Origin: Nonomuraea polychroma
GTDB lineage: Bacteria; Actinomycetota; Actinomycetes; Streptosporangiales; Streptosporangiaceae
Reading direction: 5' to 3'
DNA length: 64,000 nt
NCBI RefSeq assembly: GCF_004011505.1
Contig: NZ_SAUN01000001.1
Coordinates: 9,079,501-9,143,500, forward strand
This document shows positions 1-8,838 of the stretch, one piece after another; the stretch's first letter is position 1, and each line of letters opens with the position of its first letter. The notes below the pieces were generated by a model. That model was not told the origin of the DNA. It did no database searches and was given only the letters and a program-made list of their open reading frames with translations. The position numbers and the translations under genes are program-made.

Positions 1-1454
1 GACTCGGTGCAGGCCGGCACCTCGACGGGGGTCCAGCGGGCGTCACGCAGCGCCCTGGCCGTCGCCAGCAGCGACTCGCGGCTGCGCAGCACGCTCGCCC
101 CGGCGCTCATGTGGGCCTGGATCCGCGACCTGATGCGGGGGTCGGCCAGCCCGGGCGCGGCCTGGTTCGCGACCGGCTCGCCGGGCGCCGGGCGTGCCTG
201 GTGGATGTCCTCGGCGATGCGCTCGGCGAAGACGAGCCCTTCCAGCAGCGAGTTGGAGGCCAACCGGTTCGCGCCGTGCACGCCGGTGCAGGCGACCTCG
301 CCGCACGCGTACAGGCCCTTGATGGAGGTACGCCCGCGCAGGTCCGTACGCACGCCACCGCTGGCGTAATGGGCGGCGGGGGCCACCGGGATGGGCTCGG
401 TGGCCGGGTCGATGCCGTGCTCGCGGCAGACGGCGTAAATCGTCGGGAACCGGGTCTCCCACTTCTCCCGGCCGAAGTGACGGCCGTCCAGGTAGACGTG
501 CTCGCGGCCGGTCGCGCGCATCGTCCGCATGATCGCCTTGGCCACGACGTCGCGCGGCGCCAGGTCGGCCAGCTCGTGCACGTTCTCCATGAACCGGTTG
601 CCGTCGTGGTCGATCAGCACCGCGCCCTCGCCCCTGACCGCCTCGGAGATCAGCGGCTGCTGGCCCGTCGATCCTTCCCCGAGCCAGAGGACGGTCGGGT
701 GGAACTGGACGAACTCGATGTCCCGCACCACGGCCCCGGCGCGCAGCGCGAGCGCGACCCCGTCGCCGGTGGAGACCATGGGGTTGGTGGTGGCGGCGTA
801 CACCTGGCCCATGCCGCCGGTGGCCAGCACGATCGCCCTGGCCAGCACAGCGCCGACGCCGTCACGCGCACCCTCGCCCATGACGTGCAGCGTCACGCCC
901 CTGGCCTGGCCCTGGGCGTCCTTGAGCAGGTCGAGCACCAGTGCGTGCTCGATCACCTCGATCGAGGCGGCCTGCACCGCCTCGATCAGCGCGCGCTGTA
1001 CCTCGGCGCCGGTGGCGTCGCCGCCGGCGTGCACGATCCTGCGCCGCCGGTGACCGCCTTCCCTGGTGAGCTGGAGTCTCCCGTCGGGGGTGCGGTCGAA
1101 GTTGGCGCCGCGTTCCATCAGCCGCCGCAGCGCGGCGGGGCCCTCGGTCACCAGCGTCCGCACCGCCTTCACGTCGCACAGGCCGACCCCGGCGAGGAGC
1201 GTGTCGTTCAGGTGCTCCTCGGGCGTGTCGCGCGGGTCGAGCACGGCCGCGATGCCGCCCTGGGCCCAGCGGGTGGAGCCTGACGACAACACGTCCTTGG
1301 TGACGACCATGACCTTGGCGGTGGGGTCCAGCTCGGCATAGTGCAGGGCCGCGGTCAGGCCCGCGATGCCGGAGCCCACCACGACGACGTCGGCCTCGGC
1401 GCTCCAGCCGGGCGCGGGAGCGGTCAGCCGCAGGGGAATCGCCGGTGCGCTCAT
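1..1454 (-). CDS. nadB: L-aspartate oxidase (3' end outside window)
   Basis: This flavoenzyme oxidises L-aspartate to iminoaspartate, the first step of quinolinate and NAD synthesis. The ATG at 1454 sits 7 bases after a TGAGGAG ribosome binding site. About 484 codons are present and the C-terminus runs off the left edge of the window. Visible are the FAD Rossmann motif GSGIAGL (residues 27-33), the STRWAQGG segment, FHPT, and the late HYASGGVRTD and GANRLASNSLLEGL blocks typical of NadB and its succinate dehydrogenase relatives. It is third in a leftward run behind the DUF2520 gene and panC. No panD is recognisable in the 242-bp gap before it. Identification is firm; only the C-terminal helical domain is unseen. 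Confidence 0.95.
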   Translation of the reverse strand, partial: MSAPAIPLRLTAPAPGWSAEADVVVVGSGIAGLTAALHYAELDPTAKVMVVTKDVLSSGSTRWAQGGIAAVLDPRDTPEEHLNDTLLAGVGLCDVKAVRTLVTEGPAALRRLMERGANFDRTPDGRLQLTREGGHRRRRIVHAGGDATGAEVQRALIEAVQAASIEVIEHALVLDLLKDAQGQARGVTLHVMGEGARDGVGAVLARAIVLATGGMGQVYAATTNPMVSTGDGVALALRAGAVVRDIEFVQFHPTVLWLGEGSTGQQPLISEAVRGEGAVLIDHDGNRFMENVHELADLAPRDVVAKAIMRTMRATGREHVYLDGRHFGREKWETRFPTIYAVCREHGIDPATEPIPVAPAAHYASGGVRTDLRGRTSIKGLYACGEVACTGVHGANRLASNSLLEGLVFAERIAEDIHQARPAPGEPVANQAAPGLADPRIRSRIQAHMSAGASVLRSRESLLATARALRDARWTPVEVPACTE

Positions 1455-1696
1455 TCGGGGTCTCCTCACTCAGAGACGATTTCGTCACTATGACGATAAC
1501 GCCTGGCATGGCGTGAAGATGCCCCGGGGTGCTCACCCGCTTTCGACCGGTCCGGTGTCCTCCGGCTTTCCGGTGCCCCGATTTTCCTGCTGAACCTCTC
1601 GTACTCGGCGAACGGCTCCAGCCCCACCGCCGCGCGGCGCTCGTGCGAGACCAGCCCGTAACGCCTCGTCGGTCATGATTCCGACGGCAATCCGCC

Positions 1697-2533
1697 TCAG
1701 GTCGGATTCAAGGTCAGGGTGACATTGTCGATCAGCCTGGTCGATCCCACCTTGGCGGCCACGGCGAGGACCGCCTCACCTGTATAGGACTCCTGCACCT
1801 CGGTGAACGTCGCCGGGTCCACCAGGACCAGATAGTCCACGTCGAGCTCGGGGCCCGCCGCGTCGAGCACCGCGTGCGCGGCCGCTCGGATCCTGGACGG
1901 GACCGGCTCCGCGGCGCCCGCGCGCAGCGCCCGGGAGAGCGCCAGCGCCACCTGCCGGTCCGCGGCCGACAGGTAGCGGTTGCGGCTGGACAGGGCCAGG
2001 CCGTCGGGCTCGCGTACGGTCGGCGCGCCGATGATCTCGACCGGTACGTCGAGGTCGGCCACCATGCGCCGGATCAGCGCGAGTTGCTGGGCGTCCTTCT
2101 GCCCGAAGATCGCCACGTGCGGCTGGACGAGGTTGAACAGTTTCAGCACGACCGTCAGCACGCCGTCGAAGTGCCCCGGCCGGGAGGCGCCCTCGACGAT
2201 CTCGCCCATCCGGCCGGAGCGCAGGCTCACCTGGCGGTCGGGGTGGTACATGTCGCCCGCGGAGGGATGGAACACCACGTCCACCCCCTCGGAGCGGCAC
2301 ACCTCAAGGTCCGCGTCAAACGTACGGGGATAGCGGGAAAAATCCTCGCTTGGCCCGAATTGCAGGGGGTTGACGAAGATGCTGACCACGACCCGATCGG
2401 CCCGGGCCCGGGCGAGCCTGATCAGCGACCGATGCCCCTCGTGCAGCGCGCCCATGGTCGGCACCAGCGCCACCTCACCACCGGTCCGCGCTTTGACCAG
2501 GTCGTCCCGGTTCCTGGCGATGATCAGGTCCAT
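1697..2533 (-). CDS. panC: pantothenate synthetase
   Basis: PanC joins pantoate and beta-alanine using ATP, the last step of vitamin B5 synthesis in the cytoplasm. The 278-residue product shows the nucleotidyltransferase signature PTMGALHEGH near residues 25-34 and the FGQKDAQQ segment, and has the family's usual length. An in-frame ATG lies 18 bases upstream (2551), but the ATG at 2533 is preferred because an AGAGAGG ribosome binding site lies just before it and the protein then begins at the conserved MDLI. It follows the DUF2520 Rossmann gene by 60 bp and precedes nadB, so the three probably share a cofactor-synthesis transcript. Confidence 0.96.
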   Translation of the reverse strand: MDLIIARNRDDLVKARTGGEVALVPTMGALHEGHRSLIRLARARADRVVVSIFVNPLQFGPSEDFSRYPRTFDADLEVCRSEGVDVVFHPSAGDMYHPDRQVSLRSGRMGEIVEGASRPGHFDGVLTVVLKLFNLVQPHVAIFGQKDAQQLALIRRMVADLDVPVEIIGAPTVREPDGLALSSRNRYLSAADRQVALALSRALRAGAAEPVPSRIRAAAHAVLDAAGPELDVDYLVLVDPATFTEVQESYTGEAVLAVAAKVGSTRLIDNVTLTLNPT

Positions 2534-2593
2534 AGCGCCCTCTCTTTTCATGGCCTCATTCTCTGAGACGGCTCGGTCGCCGGACGCCGCCCG

Positions 2594-3484
2594 TCAGGTC
2601 CATATGTTGCCCCCGAGTGCGTCGAGCAGCCGCTCCGCCTCCTCGGGTTTGAGCAGTCCCGCGGCGAGCGCCCGGTCGGCCGTGAGCCTGGCGAGCGCGA
2701 TGTAGGCGTCGGCCGCCTCCGGAGCCGCCAGGATCAGCGCGTCCACATGCTTGCGCACCGTGCCGGCGTCGCCGCGCACGACGGGTCCGGTCAGGCCGGC
2801 GATGCCCAGCCGCAGCACGTTGTCGAGCGCGGCGCTGAGCAGCGGACCCAGCATGCGCCCGGGGTGCTCGACGCCGATGCGGCCCAGGAGCTCTTGCGAC
2901 TCCGCGATGAGCGTGACCATGTGGTTGGCCGCCCCGGCCAGTGCGGCGTGGTAGAGCGCGCGGTCGGCCTCGGCGATCCAGACCGGCTCGCCGCCCATCT
3001 CGATCACCAGGGCCTCGGCGATGGGGCGCAGCGTGTCAGGCGCGGTCACGCCGTAGGAGATGCCCGTGAGCTTGTTGAGATCGTCGTCGCGGCCCGTGAA
3101 CGTCATCACCGGGTGCAGCGCGAACGGCAGCGCGCCGACCTTGGCCGCCGGCTCGAGCACCGCCAGCCCGTACGCCCCGCTGGTGTGCACCAGCAGCTTG
3201 CCCTTCAGGTCGGCCCCGGTCGTGGCCAGACCACTGACGAGGTCGGGCAGCGCGTCGTCGGGGACGGTGAGCAGGATCAGCTGAGCCGCCGCCACCACCT
3301 CGTCGGGCCGCGACGGCGTGACGCCGAGCCGGTCCGCCGCCCATCGCTGGGAATTGTCCGAGACCCCGCTCGCGGCCACGATGCGGTGTCCTGCCTGCGC
3401 CAACGCGGCGCCGAGAGCCGAGCCGACCTTGCCCGATCCGAGCACGCCGACGGTCAGCCGTGCCGGGCGATCCCCTGCGTCCAT
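2594..3484 (-). CDS. Rossmann-like/DUF2520 oxidoreductase
   Basis: The 296-residue protein has an N-terminal NAD(P)-binding Rossmann fold (VGVLGSGKVGSALG, about residues 12-25) and a C-terminal helical half matching the Rossmann-like plus DUF2520 architecture. Such genes very often sit directly before panC in actinobacteria, which suggests a role in pantoate or pantothenate metabolism, perhaps as a ketopantoate-type reductase. That function is inference from position and not shown by any catalytic motif I can name. The ATG at 3484 is chosen because AGGGGTG lies about 9 bases upstream; the reading frame stays open 29 codons further but has no family-like residues there. Confidence 0.85.
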   Translation of the reverse strand: MDAGDRPARLTVGVLGSGKVGSALGAALAQAGHRIVAASGVSDNSQRWAADRLGVTPSRPDEVVAAAQLILLTVPDDALPDLVSGLATTGADLKGKLLVHTSGAYGLAVLEPAAKVGALPFALHPVMTFTGRDDDLNKLTGISYGVTAPDTLRPIAEALVIEMGGEPVWIAEADRALYHAALAGAANHMVTLIAESQELLGRIGVEHPGRMLGPLLSAALDNVLRLGIAGLTGPVVRGDAGTVRKHVDALILAAPEAADAYIALARLTADRALAAGLLKPEEAERLLDALGGNIWT

Positions 3485-3753
3485 GACGTCACACCCCTGT
3501 CGAGCAAATGGCACTGCCGACCAGCGTAACGGCCTCTCCGTACTACAGATGTGACCGGTGCTTTGCCGCATGTTGAGTTACCGACAAAAGCGACAAGGGC
3601 ATACAAAAGGTGCACCCCCTGTCGGAAGAGATGAGGAGAGGGGTTCATCGCATGGCCGCGGGCGCCGAGTCCTGGCCGGACCCGACGCCCGCAATAGTGC
3701 GATCCTCGGAGGTGCGCCTGGCCGGTTCATCCGCCGACTGACCGACCAGGATC

Positions 3754-3785
3754 GAGCCCGGGCCGGACCGCGCCGGTCCGGGCTC
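3754..3785. terminator. hairpin downstream of small chaplin gene
   Basis: A 13-bp inverted repeat (GAGCCCGGGCCGG pairing with CCGGTCCGGGCTC, one mismatch) encloses a six-base loop. It lies 12 bases past the stop of the leftward chaplin gene and upstream of the DUF2520 gene, so it probably ends the chaplin transcript. There is no T-tract on either side, as is common for GC-rich actinobacterial terminators. Confidence 0.6.
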
Positions 3786-3796
3786 CCTTCGGCCGA

Positions 3797-4018
3797 TCAG
3801 TAGCCGATCACCTTGGCGCCACCCTTGCAACCGGCGAAGGCGTGGCCGATGACGGCCACCGCGTTGCCGCAGATGTTGATCGGGATGCTGATCGGAAGGT
3901 GCACCTGGTTGCCCGACAGCACACCGCCGTCGCCACTCGTCACGTCCGCGTGCGCCGCCGGGGCGACCAGCGACAACGTCGCTACGGCACCGGCCACGGC
4001 CAGGATCTTCTTCAGCAT
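3797..4018 (-). CDS. single-domain short chaplin
   Basis: This 73-residue secreted protein belongs to the chaplin family, surface-active proteins that assemble into amyloid-like films on aerial hyphae and spores. A signal peptide (about residues 1-24, ending in an Ala-rich cleavage region) is followed by one chaplin domain with the SGNQV, PINICGN and GCKGGA blocks. Its two cysteines at 50 and 64 (C-x13-C) match the disulfide pair of classic chaplins. The ATG at 4018 follows a GAGAGGAG ribosome binding site. The gene stands alone, with its own hairpin downstream, and its domain closely resembles the repeat units of the very large chaplin at 59.4-61.5 kb. Confidence 0.92.
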   Translation of the reverse strand: MLKKILAVAGAVATLSLVAPAAHADVTSGDGGVLSGNQVHLPISIPINICGNAVAVIGHAFAGCKGGAKVIGY

Positions 4019-4208
4019 GAGAGCTCCTCTCGGTTGCGCGGCGCCAGGCCGCGGATGCTTGCTCGGTCTGGAGGATCGGCTCCGCCACTGAGGGGTTGGC
4101 GGAACGCGATCACTCGATGCCGCTCGGTAAAGATAGCGCAAGCTGGCGACAAAGAGTAGTCACATGATGACTGTGCGTATCAGAGGAAAGTCGTGAGATA
4201 GTCCAAGC

Positions 4209-5171
4209 ATGTGGCTCTCCTGGCGCGCCGCGACGGAGCGAGCGCTGTACGGCGAGAAGGGTTTCTACCTCCGCGAGCGCCCCTCGGGCCATTTCCGCAC
4301 CTCGGTCAGCGCGTCGGCCGCGTTCGCCGAGGCAGTGCTGACGCTGCTGAGACAGGTCGACGCCGAGCTCGGCGCGCCGGAGGAGCTCGACCTGGTCGAC
4401 ATCGGCGCGGGCGAGGGCGCTCTGATGACCGGAGTGCTGGCCGCCGCCGAGCCCGCGCTGCGCGACCGGCTGCGTGTCACGGCCGTCGACCTCTCCCCCA
4501 GGCCGCACGGGCTTCCCGAGCAGATCGCCTGGCGTAAGGGTCTGCCGGACCGCATCTCGGGCCTGGCCATCGCCAACGAGTGGCTCGACAACATTCCGCT
4601 GGACGTGGCCGAGCAGACCCCGGACGGCCCGCGGCTCGTCCTGGTGGACCTCCGGACCGGCGAGGAGCGTCTCGGCGGCCCGCTCCGGCCCGCCGACCGG
4701 GAGTGGCTGGATCGGTGGTGGCCGCTGCCCCGGGTGGGCTCACGAGCGGAGATCGGCCGTCCCCGCGACGAAGCCTGGGCGTCGGTCGTGACGCGTCTCA
4801 CCAGCGGCAGGGCGATCGCCATCGATTATGCACATCCTGTGGACAACCGACCGCTATGCGGCACGCTGACCGGATACCGCGACGGCGCCGTCGTCGCCCC
4901 TATTCCGGACGGGACCTGCGATATCACGGCCCACGTCGCGCTCGACGCGTGCGCCGAGGCGGGGCGGCGGGCCGGCGCGATATCCACAACCTTGTCCACA
5001 CAGCGTGACGCCTTGCGGGCCCTGGGGATCACCGGCGTCCGGCCGCCCATGGAGCTGGCCGGCACCGATCCCCGTGCCTACCTCCGCGCCTTGGCCAGGG
5101 CGTCGGAGGAGGGAGAGCTCATCGACCCGTCGGGCCTCGGCAGCTTCGGCTGGCTCGACCAGCGGCGGTGA
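4209..5171 (+). CDS. MidA/NDUFAF7-type SAM-dependent methyltransferase
   Basis: The 320-residue protein is a class I SAM-dependent methyltransferase of the DUF185 (MidA/NDUFAF7) family. The N-terminal LYGEKGFY and FRTSVSA segments lead into the SAM-binding motif LVDIGAGEG at residues 62-70, followed by the family's ANEWLDN segment. In mitochondria the family member NDUFAF7 methylates an arginine of NDUFS2, the NuoD homologue of complex I. A stand-alone nuoD lies 4 kb downstream on the same strand, which makes that subunit an attractive substrate by inference. The gene faces away from the small chaplin, and a 19-bp direct repeat lies just past its stop. Confidence 0.85.
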   Translation: MWLSWRAATERALYGEKGFYLRERPSGHFRTSVSASAAFAEAVLTLLRQVDAELGAPEELDLVDIGAGEGALMTGVLAAAEPALRDRLRVTAVDLSPRPHGLPEQIAWRKGLPDRISGLAIANEWLDNIPLDVAEQTPDGPRLVLVDLRTGEERLGGPLRPADREWLDRWWPLPRVGSRAEIGRPRDEAWASVVTRLTSGRAIAIDYAHPVDNRPLCGTLTGYRDGAVVAPIPDGTCDITAHVALDACAEAGRRAGAISTTLSTQRDALRALGITGVRPPMELAGTDPRAYLRALARASEEGELIDPSGLGSFGWLDQRR

Positions 5172-5214
5172 GGTGCGCTCTCCCGACCGCGTCGCCGCCG
5201 TCACGTTGTGGCAA

Positions 5215-5257
5215 GGCGCGGCCAACGGCGGGCAGGTCGGCGCGGCCAACGGCGGGC
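5215..5257. repeat. two copies of a 19-bp direct repeat
   Basis: GGCGCGGCCAACGGCGGGC occurs at 5215-5233 and again at 5239-5257, a 24-base period, in the short convergent gap between the MidA-type gene and the P450. No function is evident; it may be a tandem duplication. Confidence 0.8.
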
Positions 5258-5306
5258 GAGCCGGCTCGATCACCAGCGGCGTGCCGGTGCGATCAGCGTC
5301 GGCGCG

Positions 5307-6500
5307 TCATTCCGCGGTGAGGTCCAGGGCGTGCAGGCCGCGGATGATGAAGCCGGGCTTCCAGACAGGCTCCTGGCGCAACTCCAGCTTGGCCGCCCGG
5401 TCCAGCAGCGCACCGAACGACTCCATGAGCTCGATCCGGGCCAGCGGCGCGCCCAGGCAGAAGTGGATTCCGGCCCCGAAGGAGATGTGCGGATTGTCGG
5501 CCCGCCCCACATCGAGCCGATCCGGCTCCTCGAACACGGCAGGGTCCCGGTTGGCCGAGCCGAACAGCAGCGCCACCTCCGACCCACGCGGAATCGTCAC
5601 GCCGTGGACCTCGATGTCCTCCAGCACCCACCGCTCGAACATCTGCAGCGGCGTGTCCCAGCGCATCAGCTCCTCGACGGCCGTGGGCAGCAGGGAGCGG
5701 TCCGCACGCAGCCGTGCCAGCTCGCCGGGGTTCCTGAACAACGACCACCAGCCGTTGCCCGTCACGTTCACCGTGGCCTCGTGGCCGGCGTTGAGCAGCA
5801 GCACGCAGGTGCCGACCAGCTCGTCCTCGGTCAGCTCCTCGATGCCGGCGAGCGCGCTGATCAGGTCGTCGCCGGGACGCTGCCGCCGCTCACGGGCCAG
5901 GGCCTTGAGGTAGCCGGCGAAGTCCGCGGCCGCGCGGACCGCGGTGTGCTGGGCCTCGAGGCTGGGGTTGAGCTCGTACATGCCGCAGATGTCGGCGGAC
6001 CAGGGGCGCAGCAGATGGCGATCACCGTCGGGGATGCCGAGCATCTCCGCGATCACGGTCACCGGGAGCGGCTCGGCGACCTCCGCGATCAGATCCCCGC
6101 CGCCCTTCTCCACGTACGTGTCCACCAGGCCCTCGGCGATCGCGCGCACGCGCGGGCGCAGGGACTCGACCATGCGCGGCGTGAACGCCTTGGAGACCAG
6201 CCGGCGCAACCGCGTGTGCACCGGCGGCTCGACGTCCAGCATGCCCGCCCTGATCACCCGCCAGAACGGCTCCTGGAAGTCCGGCTCGGGCTGCTTGCCG
6301 AACTCCTCGTGCGTGGCCACGTGGAGGTAGGACCTGCCCAGGCGGCGGTCCCTGAGCAGGGTGTTCACGTCGGCGTGGCGCGAGATCAGCCACTGGTTCG
6401 TGGGTTGGAAGTAGCTGACGGGCGCATCGCGCCGCAGCTCGTCGTAAACCCGGTAGGGGTAGGCCACGAAATCCGGATTCCAGGGATCAAAGCGCACCAC
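5307..6500 (-). CDS. cytochrome P450
   Basis: This 397-residue soluble bacterial P450 carries the I-helix oxygen-activation motif AGHEAT, the K-helix ExxR motif within EELMRW, and the heme-ligand loop FGAGIHFCLG at residues 341-350 with Cys348 as the iron ligand. The substrate cannot be predicted; no ferredoxin or other biosynthetic genes accompany it, although the FAD/Fe-S partners are often encoded elsewhere. The start is the first of two tandem GTG codons (6500); no strong ribosome binding site precedes it, so the start is uncertain by one to a few codons. The gene is convergent with the MidA-type gene. Confidence 0.94.
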   Translation of the reverse strand: MVRFDPWNPDFVAYPYRVYDELRRDAPVSYFQPTNQWLISRHADVNTLLRDRRLGRSYLHVATHEEFGKQPEPDFQEPFWRVIRAGMLDVEPPVHTRLRRLVSKAFTPRMVESLRPRVRAIAEGLVDTYVEKGGGDLIAEVAEPLPVTVIAEMLGIPDGDRHLLRPWSADICGMYELNPSLEAQHTAVRAAADFAGYLKALARERRQRPGDDLISALAGIEELTEDELVGTCVLLLNAGHEATVNVTGNGWWSLFRNPGELARLRADRSLLPTAVEELMRWDTPLQMFERWVLEDIEVHGVTIPRGSEVALLFGSANRDPAVFEEPDRLDVGRADNPHISFGAGIHFCLGAPLARIELMESFGALLDRAAKLELRQEPVWKPGFIIRGLHALDLTAE

Positions 6501-6650
6501 TTCATAGTAGAAGCCTTAGGCTCTGCCTCTTCCCCTTCCTGCCGCTCGGCCCGCTTGGCGTGCCTGCTGCGCATCCTGATGTTCAGCAGCTCCACGACGA
6601 CCGAGAACGCCATGTGATCGGCCTGGAAAGGCTCGGGAAAGTTCGCCGAC

Positions 6651-6681
6651 TTGCGTTTTGTCGGAGGTAGTGGGTTATAGT
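6651..6681 (+). promoter_or_regulatory. candidate promoter for the riboswitch transcript
   Basis: TTGCGT (6651-6656) and TATAGT (6676-6681) are separated by 19 bp and end ten bases before the conserved 5' edge of the SAM-IV element. The spacing is slightly long, but the position is what a transcript beginning at the aptamer would need. Confidence 0.45.
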
Positions 6682-6690
6682 GCGGGCGTA

Positions 6691-6809
6691 GGTCATGAGT
6701 GCCAGCGACAAGCCCCGGCTAGCTGGCCGGCAACCCTCGCGTCCGCGGCGGGGTGCCCCGGGTGAAGACCTGGTCCGTCACGAGGTGTGGCGGGCAAGCG
6801 CGGGCTCCG
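6691..6809 (+). promoter_or_regulatory. SAM-IV type riboswitch
   Basis: The leader of the class-V PLP gene contains the conserved SAM-binding core of the SAM-IV class known from actinobacteria. It begins at GGTCATGAGTGCCAGCG, continues through CCCCGGCTAGCTGGCCGGCAACC and the GGGGTGCCCCGGGTGA pseudoknot segment, and ends near CAAGCGCGGGCTCCG. Opposing segments (CCCCGGC and GCCGGCAACC; CCCCGGGTG) can form the expected helices. A separate 7-bp hairpin (AGGGGTC-CGAT-GACCCCT, 6820-6837) lies between the aptamer and the GGGAGA ribosome binding site. No U-tract follows, so control is more likely at translation initiation than by termination; that is inference. Confidence 0.85.
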
Positions 6810-6851
6810 TGGCTGCTCCAGGGGTCCGATGACCCCTGAGGGAGATGTGCC

Positions 6852-8135
6852 GTGTCCACACTGACGATCTTCAGCTCCGTCCCCGCCCAGGCCGCTGAGT
6901 CCCCGGCCGCCGAGAGCCGGCCGATCCCCGCCGTGCTCGGCGCGGACCTGCAGGTGCCGGTCAAGGGCGGCAGGCTGGTCGGGTACGCCAACCTGGACTA
7001 CGCGGCCAGCGCGCCCTGTTTGGAGCCGGTCAGCGCTGCCGTCGCCGCCGCCCTCCCGGCCTACTCCAGCGTGCACCGCGGCGCCGGCTACGCCTCCCAG
7101 CTCACCACCTCCAGGTACGAGCAGGCCCGCCAGACGGTCAAGGCGTTCGTCGGCGCCCGCTCGGACGACGCCGTGATCTTCACCCGCAACACCACAGACG
7201 CCACGAACCTGCTGGCCGGCTGCCTGCCCGCGGACACGACCACGGTGGTCTTCGACACCGAGCACCACGCCTCCCTGCTGCCCTGGCGGAAGTCCGTACG
7301 GCTGGCGCCGCCCGCCTTCCCCGGCGAGGCCGTGCGCGCCGCCGACGAGGCGCTGGCCGGGATCGAAGGGCCGAAGTTGCTCGTGGTCACCGCCGCGTCC
7401 AACGTCACCGGTGAGCTCTGGCCCATCGCCGCCCTGGCTCACATCGCGCACCGGCACGGGGCGCGCATCCTGGTGGACGCCGCGCAGCTCGTACCGCATC
7501 GGCGGCTCAACCTGACCGCGCTCGACCTGGACTACGTGGCCTTCTCCGGGCACAAGCTGTACGCGCCGTTCGGGGCGGGGGCGCTGGTGGGGCGGCGGGA
7601 CTGGCTGGCCGAGGGCGAGCCGTACCTCAAGGGCGGGGGCGCGGTGCGCTCGGTCGAAGACGTCGCGGAGTGGCACGAGGACCCCGAGCCGCGCCACGAG
7701 GCCGGCACCCCGAACGTGCTGGGCGCGATCGCGCTGGCCGCCGCCTGCGACGCGCTGACCGCCACCGGCTGGACGGCGCTGGTACGCGAGGAGGAGCGGC
7801 TGCTGGCCCGGCTGCGGTCGGGGCTGGCCTCGATCGAGGGCGTGCGGGAGCTGTCACTGTGGGGGGACGATCACCCGCGGGTGGGAATCGTGTCGTTCAC
7901 CGTGGACGGGTACTCGGCTCGTGAGGTGGCCGAGGTGTTGTCCAGCCAGTACGGCATCGGGGTGCGCGACGGGAAGTTCTGCGCGCACCCGTTCGTGCGG
8001 CACCTGCTGGGCACCGCCAACGGCGGCTGCCAGGACGGCACGGCCTCCGCGGTACGGGCCTCGATCGGCATCGGGACCACGCAGGAGCACGTTGACCGGC
8101 TCGTCGAGGCGCTACGGGACCTCGTCTCCCGCTGA
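6852..8135 (+). CDS. class-V PLP enzyme, cysteine desulfurase-like
   Basis: The 427-residue protein is a fold-type I aminotransferase of class V resembling SufS/CsdA cysteine desulfurases. His138-His139 in DTEHHAS, Asp209 in LVDAAQ and the Schiff-base Lys235 in SGHKLY are present. A loop cysteine (Cys377 in DGKFCAHP) sits where the persulfide-forming cysteine of group II desulfurases lies. The SAM-IV riboswitch ahead of it implies repression when SAM is plentiful, so a role in methionine or cysteine sulfur flow is more likely than housekeeping Fe-S assembly; no other suf genes are nearby. It starts with GTG at 6852 behind GGGAGA. A different beta-elimination or lyase activity is possible. Confidence 0.85.
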   Translation: MSTLTIFSSVPAQAAESPAAESRPIPAVLGADLQVPVKGGRLVGYANLDYAASAPCLEPVSAAVAAALPAYSSVHRGAGYASQLTTSRYEQARQTVKAFVGARSDDAVIFTRNTTDATNLLAGCLPADTTTVVFDTEHHASLLPWRKSVRLAPPAFPGEAVRAADEALAGIEGPKLLVVTAASNVTGELWPIAALAHIAHRHGARILVDAAQLVPHRRLNLTALDLDYVAFSGHKLYAPFGAGALVGRRDWLAEGEPYLKGGGAVRSVEDVAEWHEDPEPRHEAGTPNVLGAIALAAACDALTATGWTALVREEERLLARLRSGLASIEGVRELSLWGDDHPRVGIVSFTVDGYSAREVAEVLSSQYGIGVRDGKFCAHPFVRHLLGTANGGCQDGTASAVRASIGIGTTQEHVDRLVEALRDLVSR

Positions 8136-8172
8136 GAGGGCGCTCGCCCGGCTCAGCGGCACGGCCCGCCGC

Positions 8173-8838
8173 TCACCGGTTCGGCGGCTTGCGGTGTTCC
8201 GGCTGGTCGTCGTCGGAGACCAGGGCGTCGATGTCCCGCATCTCCTCGTCGTGGTCGCCCACGCCGGACCGGGGCCCGGTCGGCTGCCTGGGCACGTTCG
8301 GCTTCTCCCGCGTGGTGGGCTCCGAGGGCGTCAACGGACCACCTCGGCCGCCCATCGTCTCGGTGCTGCCCATGGCCCCGCCGCGTCGGTGGGCGCCCAC
8401 GCTGCCCTCCTCGGCCCGGCGCTGTGCCCGGCGCCGGAAGATCATCCCGAACAACGCGTCGAGTCCGATCCGCCCGCCGCCGACCGCCGCGAACAGCAGA
8501 ACCAGGGCGCCCAGCGCACCCGCCAGCTCCCAGCCGCCCTCGGTCACCATGATCCCTTTTCCCCAGTGCACGAAGGCGATCGCGCCGAGCATATTGATGA
8601 ACAGCAGCAGGCCGACCGGTCGCACCAGCAGCCCGAGGATCAGGAAAAGGCCGCCCACGGTCTCCACGATGCTGGCGAAGCCGGCCGAGAGTTCGGGCAA
8701 CGGGATACCCATCTCCCTGAAGTCCTGCGTCGTGGCGCCGAGTCCGTGCTGCCACTTCTGCAGGCCATGCGCCATGAAGACCACGCCGGTCGCCACCCGC
8801 GCGATCAAGACCGCTATATCGAACAGAACCTTCTTCAT
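8173..8838 (-). CDS. DoxX family membrane protein
   Basis: The 221-residue protein has four predicted membrane segments in its first 150 residues with the DoxX-like FMAHGLQKW and GLLVRPVGLLL features, followed by a hydrophilic, charged tail of about 75 residues. DoxX proteins are small membrane proteins linked to respiratory or redox functions, but the biochemical role of most is unknown. The ATG at 8838 follows GGGGGGAG. It is convergent with the class-V PLP gene and diverges from nuoD across a 121-bp gap, which would hold both promoters. Confidence 0.85.
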   Translation of the reverse strand: MKKVLFDIAVLIARVATGVVFMAHGLQKWQHGLGATTQDFREMGIPLPELSAGFASIVETVGGLFLILGLLVRPVGLLLFINMLGAIAFVHWGKGIMVTEGGWELAGALGALVLLFAAVGGGRIGLDALFGMIFRRRAQRRAEEGSVGAHRRGGAMGSTETMGGRGGPLTPSEPTTREKPNVPRQPTGPRSGVGDHDEEMRDIDALVSDDDQPEHRKPPNR

